A DNA stretch of 64,000 nucleotides, taken from positions 16,800 through 80,799 of the forward strand of contig CAKOGP040001781.1 in assembly GCA_933822405.4 (NCBI GenBank), in the 5' to 3' direction. The DNA comes from Cylindrotheca closterium (Eukaryota > Bacillariophyta > Bacillariophyceae > Bacillariales > Bacillariaceae). Within the stretch, counting starts at the first letter, position 1; the number at the start of each line of letters is the position of its first letter. The position numbers were made by a program, and so were the translations under genes. Shown piece after piece: positions 10,586 through 21,500 of this stretch. Under the pieces are notes generated by a model that worked only from the letters and a program-made list of their open reading frames with translations, did not search any database and was not told the DNA's origin.

Positions 10586-12010
10586 CTATGGAATGGCCTT
10601 CAACGAATCGGCCTGCTCTTGTGTAATGATACCAGAGGCAACTCCCTGTTTCAATAATATCAACAAGTCCTTCTTGCTGCTACCGTCTTCCTCCTTGACA
10701 GTGGCTGCCAATGCAGCTTCCAATTCATTCATTTGTCGTTGGAACCCAGGATCTACTCCCTTGGCACCACCTTCCGGAACCTTGAAGAGGTAGGCTGTGG
10801 CGCGGGCGACCGTGGAAGAGGAGGAATGGTAACGGCCAAAAAAGTCACACCAAACGGCAGCATCAATCATGAGGGGAACGCACAAGATGGAATCCATGCA
10901 TCGAGTGTAGGTGAGCATGGTGTGGGGGCAATGGAGAAACCCAAGGGAGGTATATTCGACGACATCACGCTTTTCGTCCAACATCATGGGAGTGTACATG
11001 ACTCGAACCTGATGGTCCAATTCGTCTTCTTGCCATGGTTCAAAGATATCCTTCTTGACTCTCATCTTGGCTGCAATTGTCTTTTTCGATGTTAGATTTC
11101 GCATATCATTGTTGCCCAAGTGATTCGACGAGGCAATGACTCGCGGGGTCAATCCCAAGGCACGAATGTATTCGACGGCGGCCGTCTTGAATTTCGTTTG
11201 GCCAGCCTTGAAATCAGTTCCCAAGACATAGGCAGGTTTCGTTGATACATTTGTAAATTTAGATAAAATGCCCTCTGATTTGGATCGGTAAGCAACTTCG
11301 TACAACTCACTCATTCCCGGTGACAAGGTATTCTGAGAACCTCCATTGACAAACGAACAGCCTTCCAACGCCGAGGCCACGGCATACATGATGGACGGTG
11401 AAATATCGCAGTCAGATTTGCTGTCAAGGATACTTTGCAGAAGCTCATCGGCAGATTCAAATTGAACTTCAGCTGGCCGTTCCACACTGGCCGACCAAAT
11501 GACGGTCGTGGCACCATCGACCTTGTTGGAAGCAATAAATTCTCGAATGTCCTTCCGAATATGTTCCACCTTTTCAAAGAAAGAATCCAGTCCAGTTACA
11601 ATATGCGCGGCAGTTGCATGTTGGGTTTCTCCCAAAAAGGATGCATCGTATACTCCCTTCATAATATCCATGGAATTCATTTCCTCTCGCACCTGTCGGA
11701 CCAAATCGTAATCCAAGACTCGAGATTCGTACAAAGCGTCGCCCAATGGCATCGGGCGTATGTCCCATCCTCCAATGGCTGCGTTCATGGCATCAGCAAG
11801 CGGGTATCTTCCTTGAAATCCAACACCACCTCCCTTGGGAGGAAGTTGGGTGATGCAACCATTCCAATTGGGCCCTGAAACTCGTCCAGCCGAACCAGTT
11901 TCCCATTCGAGCTTTTGGTTGTTGGCCAAAAATCCAGCCACCATTGTGACTCCATTATTTCCTCCCAGGCCGACCACGAGAATTCCAATCTTTTCTGGTG
12001 TTGTTGTCAT
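10586..12010 (-). CDS. INO1: Inositol-3-phosphate synthase
   Basis: This enzyme makes 1D-myo-inositol 3-phosphate from glucose 6-phosphate using NAD, the first step of inositol synthesis. The protein has 474 residues from the ATG at 12010; the frame upstream opens only with GTG. Key blocks are the NAD-binding loop VVGLGGNNG (residues about 13-21), GGWDIRPM, the [11 protein letters not shown] block, [14 protein letters not shown] and [17 protein letters not shown] with the catalytic Lys region. It is somewhat shorter than fungal and plant enzymes (about 510-530 residues) because the N-terminal extension before the NAD loop is nearly absent. No transit or signal peptide is seen, so a cytosolic enzyme is likely. 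It shares a promoter region with the THI5-like gene. Confidence 0.93.
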   Translation of the reverse strand: MTTTPEKIGILVVGLGGNNGVTMVAGFLANNQKLEWETGSAGRVSGPNWNGCITQLPPKGGGVGFQGRYPLADAMNAAIGGWDIRPMPLGDALYESRVLDYDLVRQVREEMNSMDIMKGVYDASFLGETQHATAAHIVTGLDSFFEKVEHIRKDIREFIASNKVDGATTVIWSASVERPAEVQFESADELLQSILDSKSDCDISPSIMYAVASALEGCSFVNGGSQNTLSPGMSELYEVAYRSKSEGILSKFTNVSTKPAYVLGTDFKAGQTKFKTAAVEYIRALGLTPRVIASSNHLGNNDMRNLTSKKTIAAKMRVKKDIFEPWQEDELDHQVRVMYTPMMLDEKRDVVEYTSLGFLHCPHTMLTYTRCMDSILCVPLMIDAAVWCDFFGRYHSSSSTVARATAYLFKVPEGGAKGVDPGFQRQMNELEAALAATVKEEDGSSKKDLLILLKQGVASGIITQEQADSLKAIP

Positions 12011-12493
12011 CGTAATGTATGTCCAGTAAGTAGTATATAGTACCACTAAATTCGATTGACGTATATGGTAGATTGATTCAGTGATGGCGGGTGCGATAAT
12101 GCAAGTCCATCAAAGTCCAATATCCCCGAATGACGTCAGAGCTCTATCGCGTCTGTCACTCGCTCCAATCCTGTACGTTCAGTCGTGACAGAATAACGAC
12201 TCGTGACCCACTTTCATTTTTACGAACAGCAGGACGCTGAGTGTTACTTCGTGTCATGCATGAATATGATGAAGACTGACGATTGTTCTGTTCCACTGCA
12301 TCATCAAGAAATAGTGCCCTCGCTTCGAGTTTCTTAAGAGTCCGTAATCAAATGAGTCGAATCATATTAATCGTACTCGCCGACTACTATGACCGCACGC
12401 ACGATCGGAAGGATATCGCCATCAACCACATCATACAGTAGGCTCATCGCAAATCACCATATTGTATCTTCATCAGTAGACAAGACCAACAGG
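12011..12493. promoter_or_regulatory. Bidirectional promoter region with CRE palindrome
   Basis: This gap separates divergent INO1 and the THI5-like gene. TGACGTCA at 12131-12138 is a perfect CRE/bZIP site, about 120 bp from the INO1 ATG. CRE-type elements are known in diatoms in CO2/light-responsive promoters. Whether both genes use this site is inference. Confidence 0.5.
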
Positions 12494-13615
12494 ATGTCCT
12501 CTGGATTTCTTCTTTCAATACTGCTGCTCACAGTAGGAAGTGCCTACAGTCAACAATGCAAAGCTGATGATGCCAGTTGCACTGCCGACGGTTTGACCAA
12601 AATCCGTCTCGGTTTGGAATGGTTCACAAATCCAGATCATTTGCCCTTGGTAGTGGCCCAAAAGCATGGTATTTTCCGTGAATTCGGATTAGATGTCGAG
12701 CTAGTGGAACCCAAGGATCACTGGGAAGCTGAAGAAGAAATCATAGCAGGTCGTTTGGATGTGGCTGTTACGGAACCCCTCCACTTGGCTCAAGATGCTG
12801 CCAAGGGCAAGCCTGTCGTTGGATTTTCTCGATTCTTGCACACTGACGGTGGAATCTTGTACGATGCAGGCAAAGGCGATATCACTCGACCTGCTGATAT
12901 GTGTGGAAAGACCATTTCCTATCCTGGGTCTCCCGGACCAGGAGGACCAGCTATTGTCAATACCATGGTCAAGGCCGATGGCAAGCAGGATTGCGATTTG
13001 GACTCATATGGCAAGCACAATGGAGGATTCTTCCATACGGACGCTCTTCAGTCAGGAAAGGCTGATGTGGCAACCCTCATCTTTTGGAACTTTGAAATAC
13101 CAGAGGCAGTAAGTTCTATGCTGGAGGAAAAAATTGGTGAATCTTGTGCCATGTTTGGAATGATGGACAACTCACGTAACTTTGATTTCCTGTCATTTCA
13201 GAAAGCAAAAGGCATGGAACAAGCATCCTTCTTTTCCTTGAAAGAGTGGGGTGTTCCTGATTTTTGCCAGTTAGTTCTCATGACGACTCCCGATCGTTTT
13301 GAAGAACGAAAGGCCACCTTTCGCAAGCTGGTCTTAGCCATGCGACGAGCCACTGGTCTCATTCATCAACAGCCCAACTTGGCTCGATCATACTACTACG
13401 ACTATGTCAAGAAGGAAGAGGCAGAAGAGACGCAACAAGATGTCATTGACGCCACCTTCACTGCCACTCTTCCTGCCTTTCCGAACGACAACAACATGGC
13501 CAAGGAGTACTACGATCACCTCATGAGTTGGCTGATTGAAACCAATCAGGTGGATGCGAAGAAAGCCTCGAAAGTCGAAGTCTCATCCTACTGGACTAAC
13601 GAAGTTTCATGGTAA
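12494..13615 (+). CDS. Secreted THI5/SsuA-like binding protein
   Basis: The NMT1/THI5-like fold occurs in pyrimidine-precursor synthases of yeast and in periplasmic thiamine-precursor or sulfonate binding proteins. From the ATG at 12494 the protein has 373 residues and opens with a signal peptide (SSGFLLSILLLTVGSAYS). An in-frame ATG at 12389 would add 35 residues and bury it, so I prefer 12494. Family features include IRLGLEWFTNPDHLPLVVA at the start of the fold, HGIFREFGLDVELVEP and GRLDVAVTEPLHLA. The CCCFC cysteine motif of true yeast Thi5 is not present: the region reads SYPGSPGPGGPAIV and YWTNEVSW closes the protein. It therefore looks more like a secreted or endomembrane ligand-binding protein than a suicide pyrimidine synthase. 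Its ligand is unknown. Confidence 0.75.
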   Translation: MSSGFLLSILLLTVGSAYSQQCKADDASCTADGLTKIRLGLEWFTNPDHLPLVVAQKHGIFREFGLDVELVEPKDHWEAEEEIIAGRLDVAVTEPLHLAQDAAKGKPVVGFSRFLHTDGGILYDAGKGDITRPADMCGKTISYPGSPGPGGPAIVNTMVKADGKQDCDLDSYGKHNGGFFHTDALQSGKADVATLIFWNFEIPEAVSSMLEEKIGESCAMFGMMDNSRNFDFLSFQKAKGMEQASFFSLKEWGVPDFCQLVLMTTPDRFEERKATFRKLVLAMRRATGLIHQQPNLARSYYYDYVKKEEAEETQQDVIDATFTATLPAFPNDNNMAKEYYDHLMSWLIETNQVDAKKASKVEVSSYWTNEVSW

Positions 13616-14086
13616 GCACGACGATTGACGTTACAATCATCGTTAAAATTAGAAATAAGTGCCAATGCTGTCGTTGTATGAATTATACAAAGTGCTACTG
13701 CTTGCATTCATGGCAAGACGGTGTTGCGAAAATTGGATTGCTTCTCCTTCTCCTCGTTTATTGCCATGCTGTTGTGATTCCTGAATTGCTCGTACCTCAA
13801 AGCAATCGTTTCTGTTGATAGAACATTTCTCGTAGCAACCAGAATACGACGTTGAGCTTCATGGACGATTAAGAGTAGGTTTTCTACCAGGACTATCTAC
13901 CGCATCTCTATCCTTGCGTGTAGTATCAATCACCCTGAAGGATGATTGAAAGAGAAGACGGACACTTTGAATTTTCACAGTGTTCGACAAAATATTTGGT
14001 ACTGTAGATTCACGAAAAGAATAACAAGAGGACCACGCAGAGTATGAAAACGACGATGGCACTGTGGAGAATAATATAGACAAGCC
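13616..14086. other. Intergenic, 470 bp
   Basis: Three-prime flank of the THI5-like gene and promoter of the ankyrin gene. Minus-strand frames here overlap the start of the ankyrin gene and look like shadows. I see nothing further. Confidence 0.4.
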
Positions 14087-15757
14087 ATGAGCAATGAAGA
14101 ACCTCCCACAAAGAGACGGAGATCGGATGCTCTTGGTAGGTTGCTTGGAAATGGTAGACAGTGTCCAGCGTCAACTTCACCTGTGAACACTCCTTTCTCG
14201 ACTCCCAACCAGAGCACAAAGCTTTCATCATTGAGCGGAAGGGGATCTCTGGATGGCTGGACAACATGCCCCTTATGCGGCAAATATTCGAAAAAGAAGT
14301 ATGCCTTCGGGAAAGGAATTGCTTCACATCTACTGGCAATACATACGCCATGGAATCCTACAAAACTATCCCTGAAGATTGAACGTCGAAAGAAGGAAGA
14401 GCAAGAACGCCAAGACCGAAGAAAACATCAGCAAAGTCAAAAATATGAGAAAAGTATCGAATCTAGCAACGGAAACCCTGGGTTTGACGGAAATGAAGAC
14501 CTGATCACAAGAGAATCGAACACAAAAGTACCAAAATTGTCAGCTGCACCCCCAACGGCTCCCTGGACCCCAAATGATGCCGAGCGAGAGGCATGGGATG
14601 CCAAGGTACTGAGGATTCTGTCTGAGCTGGAACATCAACATGTTCTCCTCGATGAAAACAAGAAGACTGGTCCAAGCCATAGTGCCAAGGAACACAAGGC
14701 CGTCCGATCTCGAATGTTGACGAAAACAGGAAGTCAAACCACTTGTTATCGTGATAGCTTGCCAGCCTTTCTGGATGCTGCATCCAAGGGGGATTTAGAT
14801 GTTTTGCAACAAATGGTGGCAGAGACCAGCAAGAGTAAAATCCAAAAACTTTTAGATACAAAGGATCGACACTTGTCCACTGCTGAACACTGGGCTGCTG
14901 GAGGAGGACACTTTGAGTGTCTGGAATACTTGAGAATGTTGCGACGAAGACATGCTGGAACTAAAGACAATGATCAAGCTGATAGTAAGAGAAGGAGTTT
15001 GAACGGCGGCAATGAATCTTCTGACCAAGCTCCACCCAAGCACAAGTTGCGACGACGGGATGGAAAGACGAGCTTGCATTACGCAGCCCGCAATGGACAC
15101 TTGGTAGGTTCACCGACTTTGCTGGAAATATTACTTTACTTGTTGGATAATTCTTATCAGTGCGTCTTTTCCTTTCTTTTCCTTTCTTTTCCTTTGTCTT
15201 ATTGTCAACAGAACTGCGTCAAGTACTTGATTGAAAAGGAGGGGTATCAGGTGGAAGAAGCCTCGGGAGAAGGAACCCTGCCATTACACATGGCGTGTTT
15301 TGGTGGACATTTACCAGTCGTCCAATATCTAGTGGAACAAGGTGCCGACGTCCATGCGAGGAATGAATGGGGATGCGATGCCTTTCAATTTGTCGGGTTG
15401 ACGATATCCAAGCCAACTTCAAAGGAAATGGCGAGTACAAGGGATGATACTGCAACAGTCACGAATACAACAAAAATACGAGACTTGTGCAACTACTTGA
15501 GACATGCCTGCAAGGTCAATCTAATTCGTTCCCAGCAACAAGGCCACTCAATCTTGCATAAGGCAGCTCAAAAAGGCAACTGGCATGTTCTGCAGTGGGT
15601 AGCAGATGCCAAGGAAGCTGGCGGAGCTGGTCTCTCCAAGGAAGAACTGACTCAAATAGGAGCTCCTGATTTGGGGGGCCATCGTCCAAGTCATATCTGG
15701 CGCAAATTCCACGCTGACGAATCGGTAGCCATGTGGATGGAGTCTCTTGGATGGTAG
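14087..15757 (+). CDS. Zinc-finger and ankyrin-repeat protein
   Basis: Two exons: 14087-15103 and 15212-15757, giving 520 residues. The 108-bp intron (15104-15211) has gtaggt, a long pyrimidine tract and caacag; it is a multiple of three and stop-free, but removing it joins HYAARNGHL to NCVKYLIEKEG, a normal ankyrin helix pair. The N-terminus has a basic KRRR nuclear-signal candidate. A C2H2-like finger uses C61, C64, H81 and H86. A Lys/Glu/Gln-rich helix follows. Ankyrin units occur around residues 225-290, 325-355 and 365-405 (LPLHMACFGGHLPVVQYLV), with a further one near 470 (HSILHKAAQKGNWHVLQWV). It is probably a nuclear protein that binds partners through ankyrins; the target is unknown. 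Confidence 0.82.
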   Translation: MSNEEPPTKRRRSDALGRLLGNGRQCPASTSPVNTPFSTPNQSTKLSSLSGRGSLDGWTTCPLCGKYSKKKYAFGKGIASHLLAIHTPWNPTKLSLKIERRKKEEQERQDRRKHQQSQKYEKSIESSNGNPGFDGNEDLITRESNTKVPKLSAAPPTAPWTPNDAEREAWDAKVLRILSELEHQHVLLDENKKTGPSHSAKEHKAVRSRMLTKTGSQTTCYRDSLPAFLDAASKGDLDVLQQMVAETSKSKIQKLLDTKDRHLSTAEHWAAGGGHFECLEYLRMLRRRHAGTKDNDQADSKRRSLNGGNESSDQAPPKHKLRRRDGKTSLHYAARNGHLVGSPTLLEILLYLLDNSYQCVFSFLFLSFPLSYCQQNCVKYLIEKEGYQVEEASGEGTLPLHMACFGGHLPVVQYLVEQGADVHARNEWGCDAFQFVGLTISKPTSKEMASTRDDTATVTNTTKIRDLCNYLRHACKVNLIRSQQQGHSILHKAAQKGNWHVLQWVADAKEAGGAGLSKEELTQIGAPDLGGHRPSHIWRKFHADESVAMWMESLGW

Positions 15758-16131
15758 TGATGCGTATGGACGTTGGGTATTGATAGAATCTATGCATAGT
15801 CACTAGGATCCTATTTGCTATTGTACTATTTGTTATTATAGTACTCCAGAGATAAATTCTGCTGTCGTCGATCTGACAGGCAACTGTTGATAGACACTTT
15901 GAACTTGTGCCAGGGCTGTCCATGCTTTGGAAGCTTTATGCTTGCGAAGGGACCGCCTGGCCCGAGATCAGAACTTTCGAGTATTAATTGTGTAAGCATC
16001 TTATATTGTGTTCCACTGGCTGTCGAAGAAGGAATTCCATGCTTGTAGGAGGTGATCCTTTGTTTATCTTCATGCCCTTCATTTGGACTTTGAAGTCTTG
16101 GTGTTTGCACCACCTCTTTTACCATTCAGCT
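15758..16131. other. Convergent 3' flanks
   Basis: The gap lies between the 3' ends of the ankyrin gene (plus) and the helical unknown (minus). I see no gene or repeat. Confidence 0.4.
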
Positions 16132-16911
16132 TCAACTACTCAACAAGATGGGCTTACCCTGGCAGTACTTTCGGAAAAGCTCTGGGTCGTGTTGTTGTGC
16201 ATCTAATACCTTTGCAAAGCTGGACTTCAGACAATTGAGTGGAGTATCGTCATCGATTTGCATTTGATTGAAGCGTGCTTTTCTCAGATTTTCCTTGTAT
16301 TTTTCTCTGTATTCCTCCTTGCACTTTTCGACGAGTTCAAAGAATTGCCGATAAGACATGATATCGTTAGGCATATCTTCGTAATAATTTTCTAGTGCCT
16401 TGCGACCTCCAGGGAAGGTATCATCAATATGATGGTTGCAAACGGAGACAAGGTTGTTGAAAACAGTATTCAGTTCAGATAAGTTGGTTCCTGCATTGAT
16501 CAGATCATTCAATCCACGCCTAAAGTCGTTGAAGGTTTGTTCACAATATTCCATCGAGCTGATTGCGGCTTCTTGTAAGACGTTGGCATTCTTCCAACAT
16601 CGTTGATACAAGGCCCCTCTCCTCCATTCCAATGCTTCCAACAAACGCCTGCGTCGCCATGGCCACTGAGACTTGATTCTTGTCAGATCAACGATGAGAG
16701 TGTCAAACTCTTGAACGAGTATGGTAATCTGTTCATCTTCCAACCGCCGAGCTTCTTCTTCCGTAGGCGGTGGCGGACGATTAGACGGGTCATGAGAATC
16801 AAACCAATTGTCAATCCAATGGTCAAACTTGCGGACCTGAGAGGCAATAATTCCGCTGATGGCTTTTCCTTCTGCTTGCTTGTTTCGATCGTAGAACCGA
16901 AATTTACCCAT
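16132..16911 (-). CDS. Alpha-helical protein of unknown function
   Basis: The protein has 259 residues from the ATG at 16911 (MGKFRFYDRNK). The bases just upstream on the coding strand read TTCTTCTTGCAG then ACCATGG, so a 3' splice site may abut the start codon; a 5'-UTR intron or an upstream coding exon is possible. The sequence is rich in charged amphipathic helix (EEEARRLEDEQITILVQEF, KCKEEYREKYKENLRKA) with several Trp (WIDNWF, WPWRRRRLLEALEWRR). There is no signal peptide, membrane segment or catalytic motif. I do not recognise the family. Confidence 0.6.
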   Translation of the reverse strand: MGKFRFYDRNKQAEGKAISGIIASQVRKFDHWIDNWFDSHDPSNRPPPPTEEEARRLEDEQITILVQEFDTLIVDLTRIKSQWPWRRRRLLEALEWRRGALYQRCWKNANVLQEAAISSMEYCEQTFNDFRRGLNDLINAGTNLSELNTVFNNLVSVCNHHIDDTFPGGRKALENYYEDMPNDIMSYRQFFELVEKCKEEYREKYKENLRKARFNQMQIDDDTPLNCLKSSFAKVLDAQQHDPELFRKYCQGKPILLSS

Positions 16912-17285
16912 GGTCTGCAAGAAGAAACAGTAATGGAGCAATTGAATGGAAGACTATTGAATGTAATCTGGTAGAAGGAAGTCAATATAAAGAATAAATG
17001 AGATGTTTGCATCCACATTAGTTGGAATTTTACACGCCAGCCAGAAATTTTCAAATTCTCCGCAGTTATTACGGACGATATACGGACACGAAGAGAGAGT
17101 AGGTGCATGACATAAAACATGACTCTCCTGCAGAGGCGCATGATCATCCAAAAAGGATCAATTCATATATTGAAACATCCAAAAAGCATCAATTCATATA
17201 TTGAAGAAACACACAAAAAAGTTGTAGGCGATACACAACAACAACGTTCCAGAATAGTAAAAAGACCAGCAAAACAAAGCAAAAA
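16912..17285. other. Intergenic beside tRNA
   Basis: Five-prime flank of the helical unknown and 3' flank of the tRNA. A 22-bp unit around catccaaaaa..atcaattcatatattga is repeated at about 17144-17175 and 17178-17205. No gene is visible. Confidence 0.4.
17281..17285 (-). terminator. RNA polymerase III T-run terminator
   Basis: On the minus strand the discriminator base A73 of the tRNA is followed directly by TTTTT, the usual polymerase III stop. Confidence 0.85.
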
Positions 17286-17358
17286 TGGACATTGCCGGAA
17301 TCGAACCGGCGACCTTGTGCATGCTAAGCACACGCGCTGCCAACTGCGCCAAACGCCC
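17286..17358 (-). tRNA. tRNA-Ala (anticodon AGC)
   Basis: The minus strand folds into a full 73-nt cloverleaf: acceptor GGGCGTT with AATGTCC, D stem GCGC/GCGC, anticodon stem TGTGC/GCACA around loop TTAGCAT (anticodon AGC), and T stem GCCGG/CCGGC around TTCGATT. The acceptor contains G3:U70, the alanine identity pair. There is no intron and the CCA tail is not encoded, as is normal for a nuclear gene. Confidence 0.97.
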
Positions 17359-17635
17359 CCTTGCTTTCCGAAAGAAATTGATTAATAATAAACTCACAAT
17401 AGCGGATAACTCAACTTTTGCTTGTTTGGTTTGGTGCGATGAAGAGAGTGGCAGGAGTGGCCTGTAACTGGACCAAGCCGCGCCGAGTCAGCTTTTTGAT
17501 GATGTCGTTCGGACAATATCACATGAAATAGCAAAGTCCTTAATTTTTTCGCCCAGTTCGGCTATCTGGCGCGCTTTTATTCTCAAAACTACTCGGCGCG
17601 CGTGCACTTTTGATTTGCTTCCGAACCGTTGAACT

Positions 17636-17712
17636 TTCGTCCCTGGACGAAGTGTTCGACTATTTTTCGTCCATGGACGAAGGTGCCCGACTGTTTTTCG
17701 TCCATGGACGAA
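17636..17712. repeat. Spaced palindrome array, cluster 1
   Basis: Three copies of the 16-bp palindrome TTCGTCCATGGACGAA (the first with one mismatch) start at 17636, 17666 and 17697, so the period is 30-31 bp. The spacer reads GGTGCCCGACTATTT-like. A partial half site follows at 17713-17721. Confidence 0.9.
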
Positions 17713-17983
17713 ATGGACGAAACTGTTTCAGAGCTCGCAAGAAATCCCGGCTAGTGACAGGCCGTAACGACAAAAACTCGAGGCAACACTAAAAATCTCT
17801 TCACAGCAATACGCCGAAGTTTCCAGATATATCTGTTTGCAGGGCGCTATAGATATATATGTTGCACACTTTCAGAAATTCGAACTCCAACAATCAATTA
17901 GACTTTGATGCGGAATAGACTTAGGATTCATCCGATCAAGAGGTTTTAAAAAATAATATTTCTTTCTCGAAATGCGACCAAGT

Positions 17984-18092
17984 TTCGTCCACGGACGAAG
18001 GTGTCCGACTATTTTTCGTCCATGGACGAAGGTGCCCGACTATTTTTCGTCCATGGATGAAGGTGCCCGACTATTCTTCGTTCATGGACGAA
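17984..18092. repeat. Spaced palindrome array, cluster 2
   Basis: Four copies of the same palindrome start at 17984, 18015, 18046 and 18077, at an exact 31-bp period with spacer GGTGCCCGACTATTT. Copies 1, 3 and 4 differ from the core by one base each. It lies 271 bp from cluster 1 in the same orientation. Confidence 0.9.
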
Positions 18093-18598
18093 GCGTCCAC
18101 GTATGAAAACGAAGTTTATGGCAGGCTCGTTTTCAAGGAAGCCCAAGCTTTGCATTGCGAACAGTTTGTCGCCCGCAAGTCAGCTCCGTCATCCCTGCAG
18201 AGCAATCGACAAGACATATCGGAGGACATCCCTCGCAAGCCCGCCATTACAGGCCGCTCCAGTAGAAATGCTGTGGAAATCGGAATTATCATGCCGGAAA
18301 CATATAATTTATATCGTGTCTATTTGGTATGATATTTCATTTCGCTGATCAACGCGAACTCCGAGCCCTTCCTCGGTAATATTCCAATTCTAGCAACGAT
18401 CGGCAACTGGATGAATCAATTCTGATAGCGAGGGTTATCTTTCCAACAAGAGTACTGCCACTGCATTGTTATTGGAAGCAGACGGATCCCTAAGCATTGT
18501 CTGAGGGAAGATGGATAGCATTGGGAGTTGTTGTAAATTTTGCTACATCGTTCTTCCAATTGATCAACACAGACAAAGGTTCTCCAAGAAGTGACGCT

Positions 18599-21500
18599 TT
18601 ATCTTGCCGGTGAAGGAGATGCCTCCAAATATTGCTTCAAATCGTCTTCTCCAATGCGGTATTCCAAAGATTGGGCAAAGTTCTTCAGAGCAATCTTCGC
18701 TTCACGCGACGAACTCTCTTCTTCCTTTGACCAAATGGTCATCAAAGCAATAACTCGCTCCGTCGAAATTTCCTTCGATCTTGTTAGCCTCCTCATGCTC
18801 AATACACTCAATTCTTGTTTTAGTGTTTTGGATTCCAAGTGAGCCTCCTTTGCCTCCTTCACCGTTGTGTGAGATACATCTGCTCCAACGGTTTCCAACT
18901 TTACTTGCAAGTCTTTCACCAATTGAGGCAAACGCTTGCGCGTAGCAATATTAATCGCAGACGTAATGTCCGTCTTCTTTTCAAAGGCAGCCAGAGCTGT
19001 AGCGCGATGCTGTGAAAAGTGCTTCTCGAGCTGAATTCCAACACACTCCATGTACACAAAGGACTCGATTGATTCCACTCGTTCGTTGTAGTCTTTTAGC
19101 AATTCGCCGAGAGTATTGATCAACCAATCCGTTCCAGACTCCCGCGTATTCATGTAGTTGGCAATCTCACCTCCGCAAGTTCTACCTGACGCTTGAAGCC
19201 AACCCAATGGATCGTCCAGTGCAATTCCATGCTTCCTCAATAGGTCGAATGGTATTTTTGGCGCAGCGTTGATGTCCGAAGGCATGAACATGGTCGAAAG
19301 TACATTCTGAAGTTCGGTTACAAAATGCTGCTTGACTTCTTTTCCATTGGTAGCCTCCATACTACTTTTCAAGGTCTCCAAGGCTTCCACACATCGTTGC
19401 ATATGTTCCCGTAATCCAATTGCAAATTTTCGGACCAATCGAAGCTCCCGAGTGGTTTCTTCCACTCTGACATTCGCATCACCAACGCCCACAGCTTCCA
19501 TAATAGCCATTGCGACCTTGGAATCCCATCGCCCCATTCGTTCCCGACACATTCGAAGAGCATTGTCTCGTTTCGCGGCACGCTGGGCCGCTTCGTTTTG
19601 ATCTTCTTTGCTCAATTCTACGCCCTTCTCCACCTCTTGCGTGTTCTGGTCAGGCGGCACAAATTTCTTGTTATTGCCAATGCCCACAATACGTTGGACC
19701 AATGTCATTTCAGTCGTCCTATCTTCCTGTTCTTCCCTGCCATGTCGAGTAATGACTTTGGCGAGCGTCTCCTTGGGGAAAACTGAGATTTTGCTGACCA
19801 TTCCATCCGCAGTCTTTGCTACAGATTGGGCTTTCTCGTGTTCCTTTTCAATATACTTGTGTGCCATCCGAGACGTTCGCAACGGAGCTGTGCAGCACAG
19901 CGTTGTTAGAGATTCGGCAAATAACCGTTCATTCGTTAGAAACTTTTGGACCGACGCGTCGTTTGGTTCTTGCGACTTCTTTTCTTCGACCACTTGCTTG
20001 TTTGCAAGCCGTTGCTCCATCATTTCATGAGATATCATGGACACGTTGTGAAGACTCTCCAAGTATGATTCAAAGGATGGATGGACAGAACTGAGATCTC
20101 CAATGTAAGCATTCAACATGGCCTCCAGCACATCGAGACCAGCTATTGACCGATCCATTTTGGTATTGGTTAGGACCCGCAGGCATTCATCCACTGTGGA
20201 GCTGTGCAACTTGCGGTAGGGGCTTTGAAGTTTAGTTCGCTTGGCGTCTCCGAGTTTAACGAATTCCATTTCCTTTTCATAGGTAAAGAGATTAGATACC
20301 GTAATGGCAAATCGTTTCCAGGCAGCTCCGACATTCTTTTCCTGCTCCTTTAATTTTCCAAGCAATTCCATGCTTCCCAAAGCTCTTGCTCGCCATGCCC
20401 AAACCAAATCTCGCTCGGCTTGAAGCAGTGACAAATGTCGAGCGAGAGGCGAACTTGACAAATCAAAGGTAGGCGATGACTCCACAAACGAGTTTTGTAA
20501 TTGAAATGTCCTCGAGTCCCCAAGTGCCTTCGATGATACGTTGGACTTTCGGAACATCTTGGCTCTCGATGGCGACGGCGGTAGATCATCCGACGGATCG
20601 TACGAGTTGGATGCCCCACAGAATAATAAATCCCAGAAAGGATTGTTTTGTAACTGGTCATTCGAGTCTCCTTCATTTGATAGCGGGGTCATTTCTAACC
20701 TTCCATCAGGAGAAAGAACATGGGAAGAATTTTGCTGTGATCTGGGTGTATGTTCCATGTGAGCATACTCATCAAATCCCACCAGTTCCTGTCGATACAA
20801 AAAGGCTTCCAGGGATTCCGAATCAATCAAATTAATCTTTTCCGTAGACAGAATCAATTCTCCTTGTCCTCGAATGCCATTCAGCACATCACTCAACCAT
20901 CCAGCAAGTGCTCGTGATTCGACTTCGGGTGGCTGTGGCGACGACACAATGTCGTGAGGAATCCCCAAGGATATCGAAAGGGACGGCAGCAAGAGTGCCC
21001 CTTGATATTCAATGCTCAAGGCTTGTTCGAGCCAACCAAAATCTGATAGACTCCTCAGGCAAAATCCATAATCTTGTAGCTGAACGGTATCGCCCTGTCG
21101 CTCTTGCACCGTCACCCGATACATCCATGTATCGTCAGCCCATTCGGCGGCCGATACTTGGACGATCCACTTTTATCATGTATGGATGCATGGAAAAATG
21201 TGAGATTGGGCAATGTATCCATTGCGTAAAATGTGTAATACGACCAATGCTTGCAACTTACCCTACAGTCCTTCACTAACAAGGATTCCCGACCAAATGG
21301 TCTCGCCAAGACAGCCTTGGTGGTTTGCAAATAGGTCGGAGCTACAGGGAGCGGAAGGTTCGTATTGCGATTGGGAGAGGTCTTTTTCGGAGATCGGGGT
21401 TTGGTGGCCTGTTGCCGTGGCACAGATTGTGGCTGCCTTTTCGTAGGAGAGGGCGGTGGCCTGGAAGGTGGTGCCGACGTCTGTTGCTTCACTACTGCAG

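Larger units (their letters stand above)
17359..18598. other. Gene-free repeat-bearing region
   Basis: About 1.24 kb with no convincing gene; plus frames of 60-91 codons here run through the repeats. It holds two clusters of spaced 16-bp palindromes (separate entries) and a ggcgcgc pair near 17569-17603. The unusual repeat content suggests a small non-coding element. Confidence 0.5.

Noticed and set aside
12389..12493. Longer start for the THI5-like protein
   Set aside because: It would place 35 polar residues before an obvious signal peptide; the ATG at 12494 fits better.
14087..15757. Unspliced 556-residue ankyrin protein
   Set aside because: The frame stays open through a 108-bp segment with canonical splice borders and a pyrimidine tract, and removing it gives a better ankyrin repeat.
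17636..18092. CRISPR-like palindromic repeats
   Set aside because: The spacers between palindromes are themselves conserved, so these are tandem 31-bp repeats, not unique spacers.
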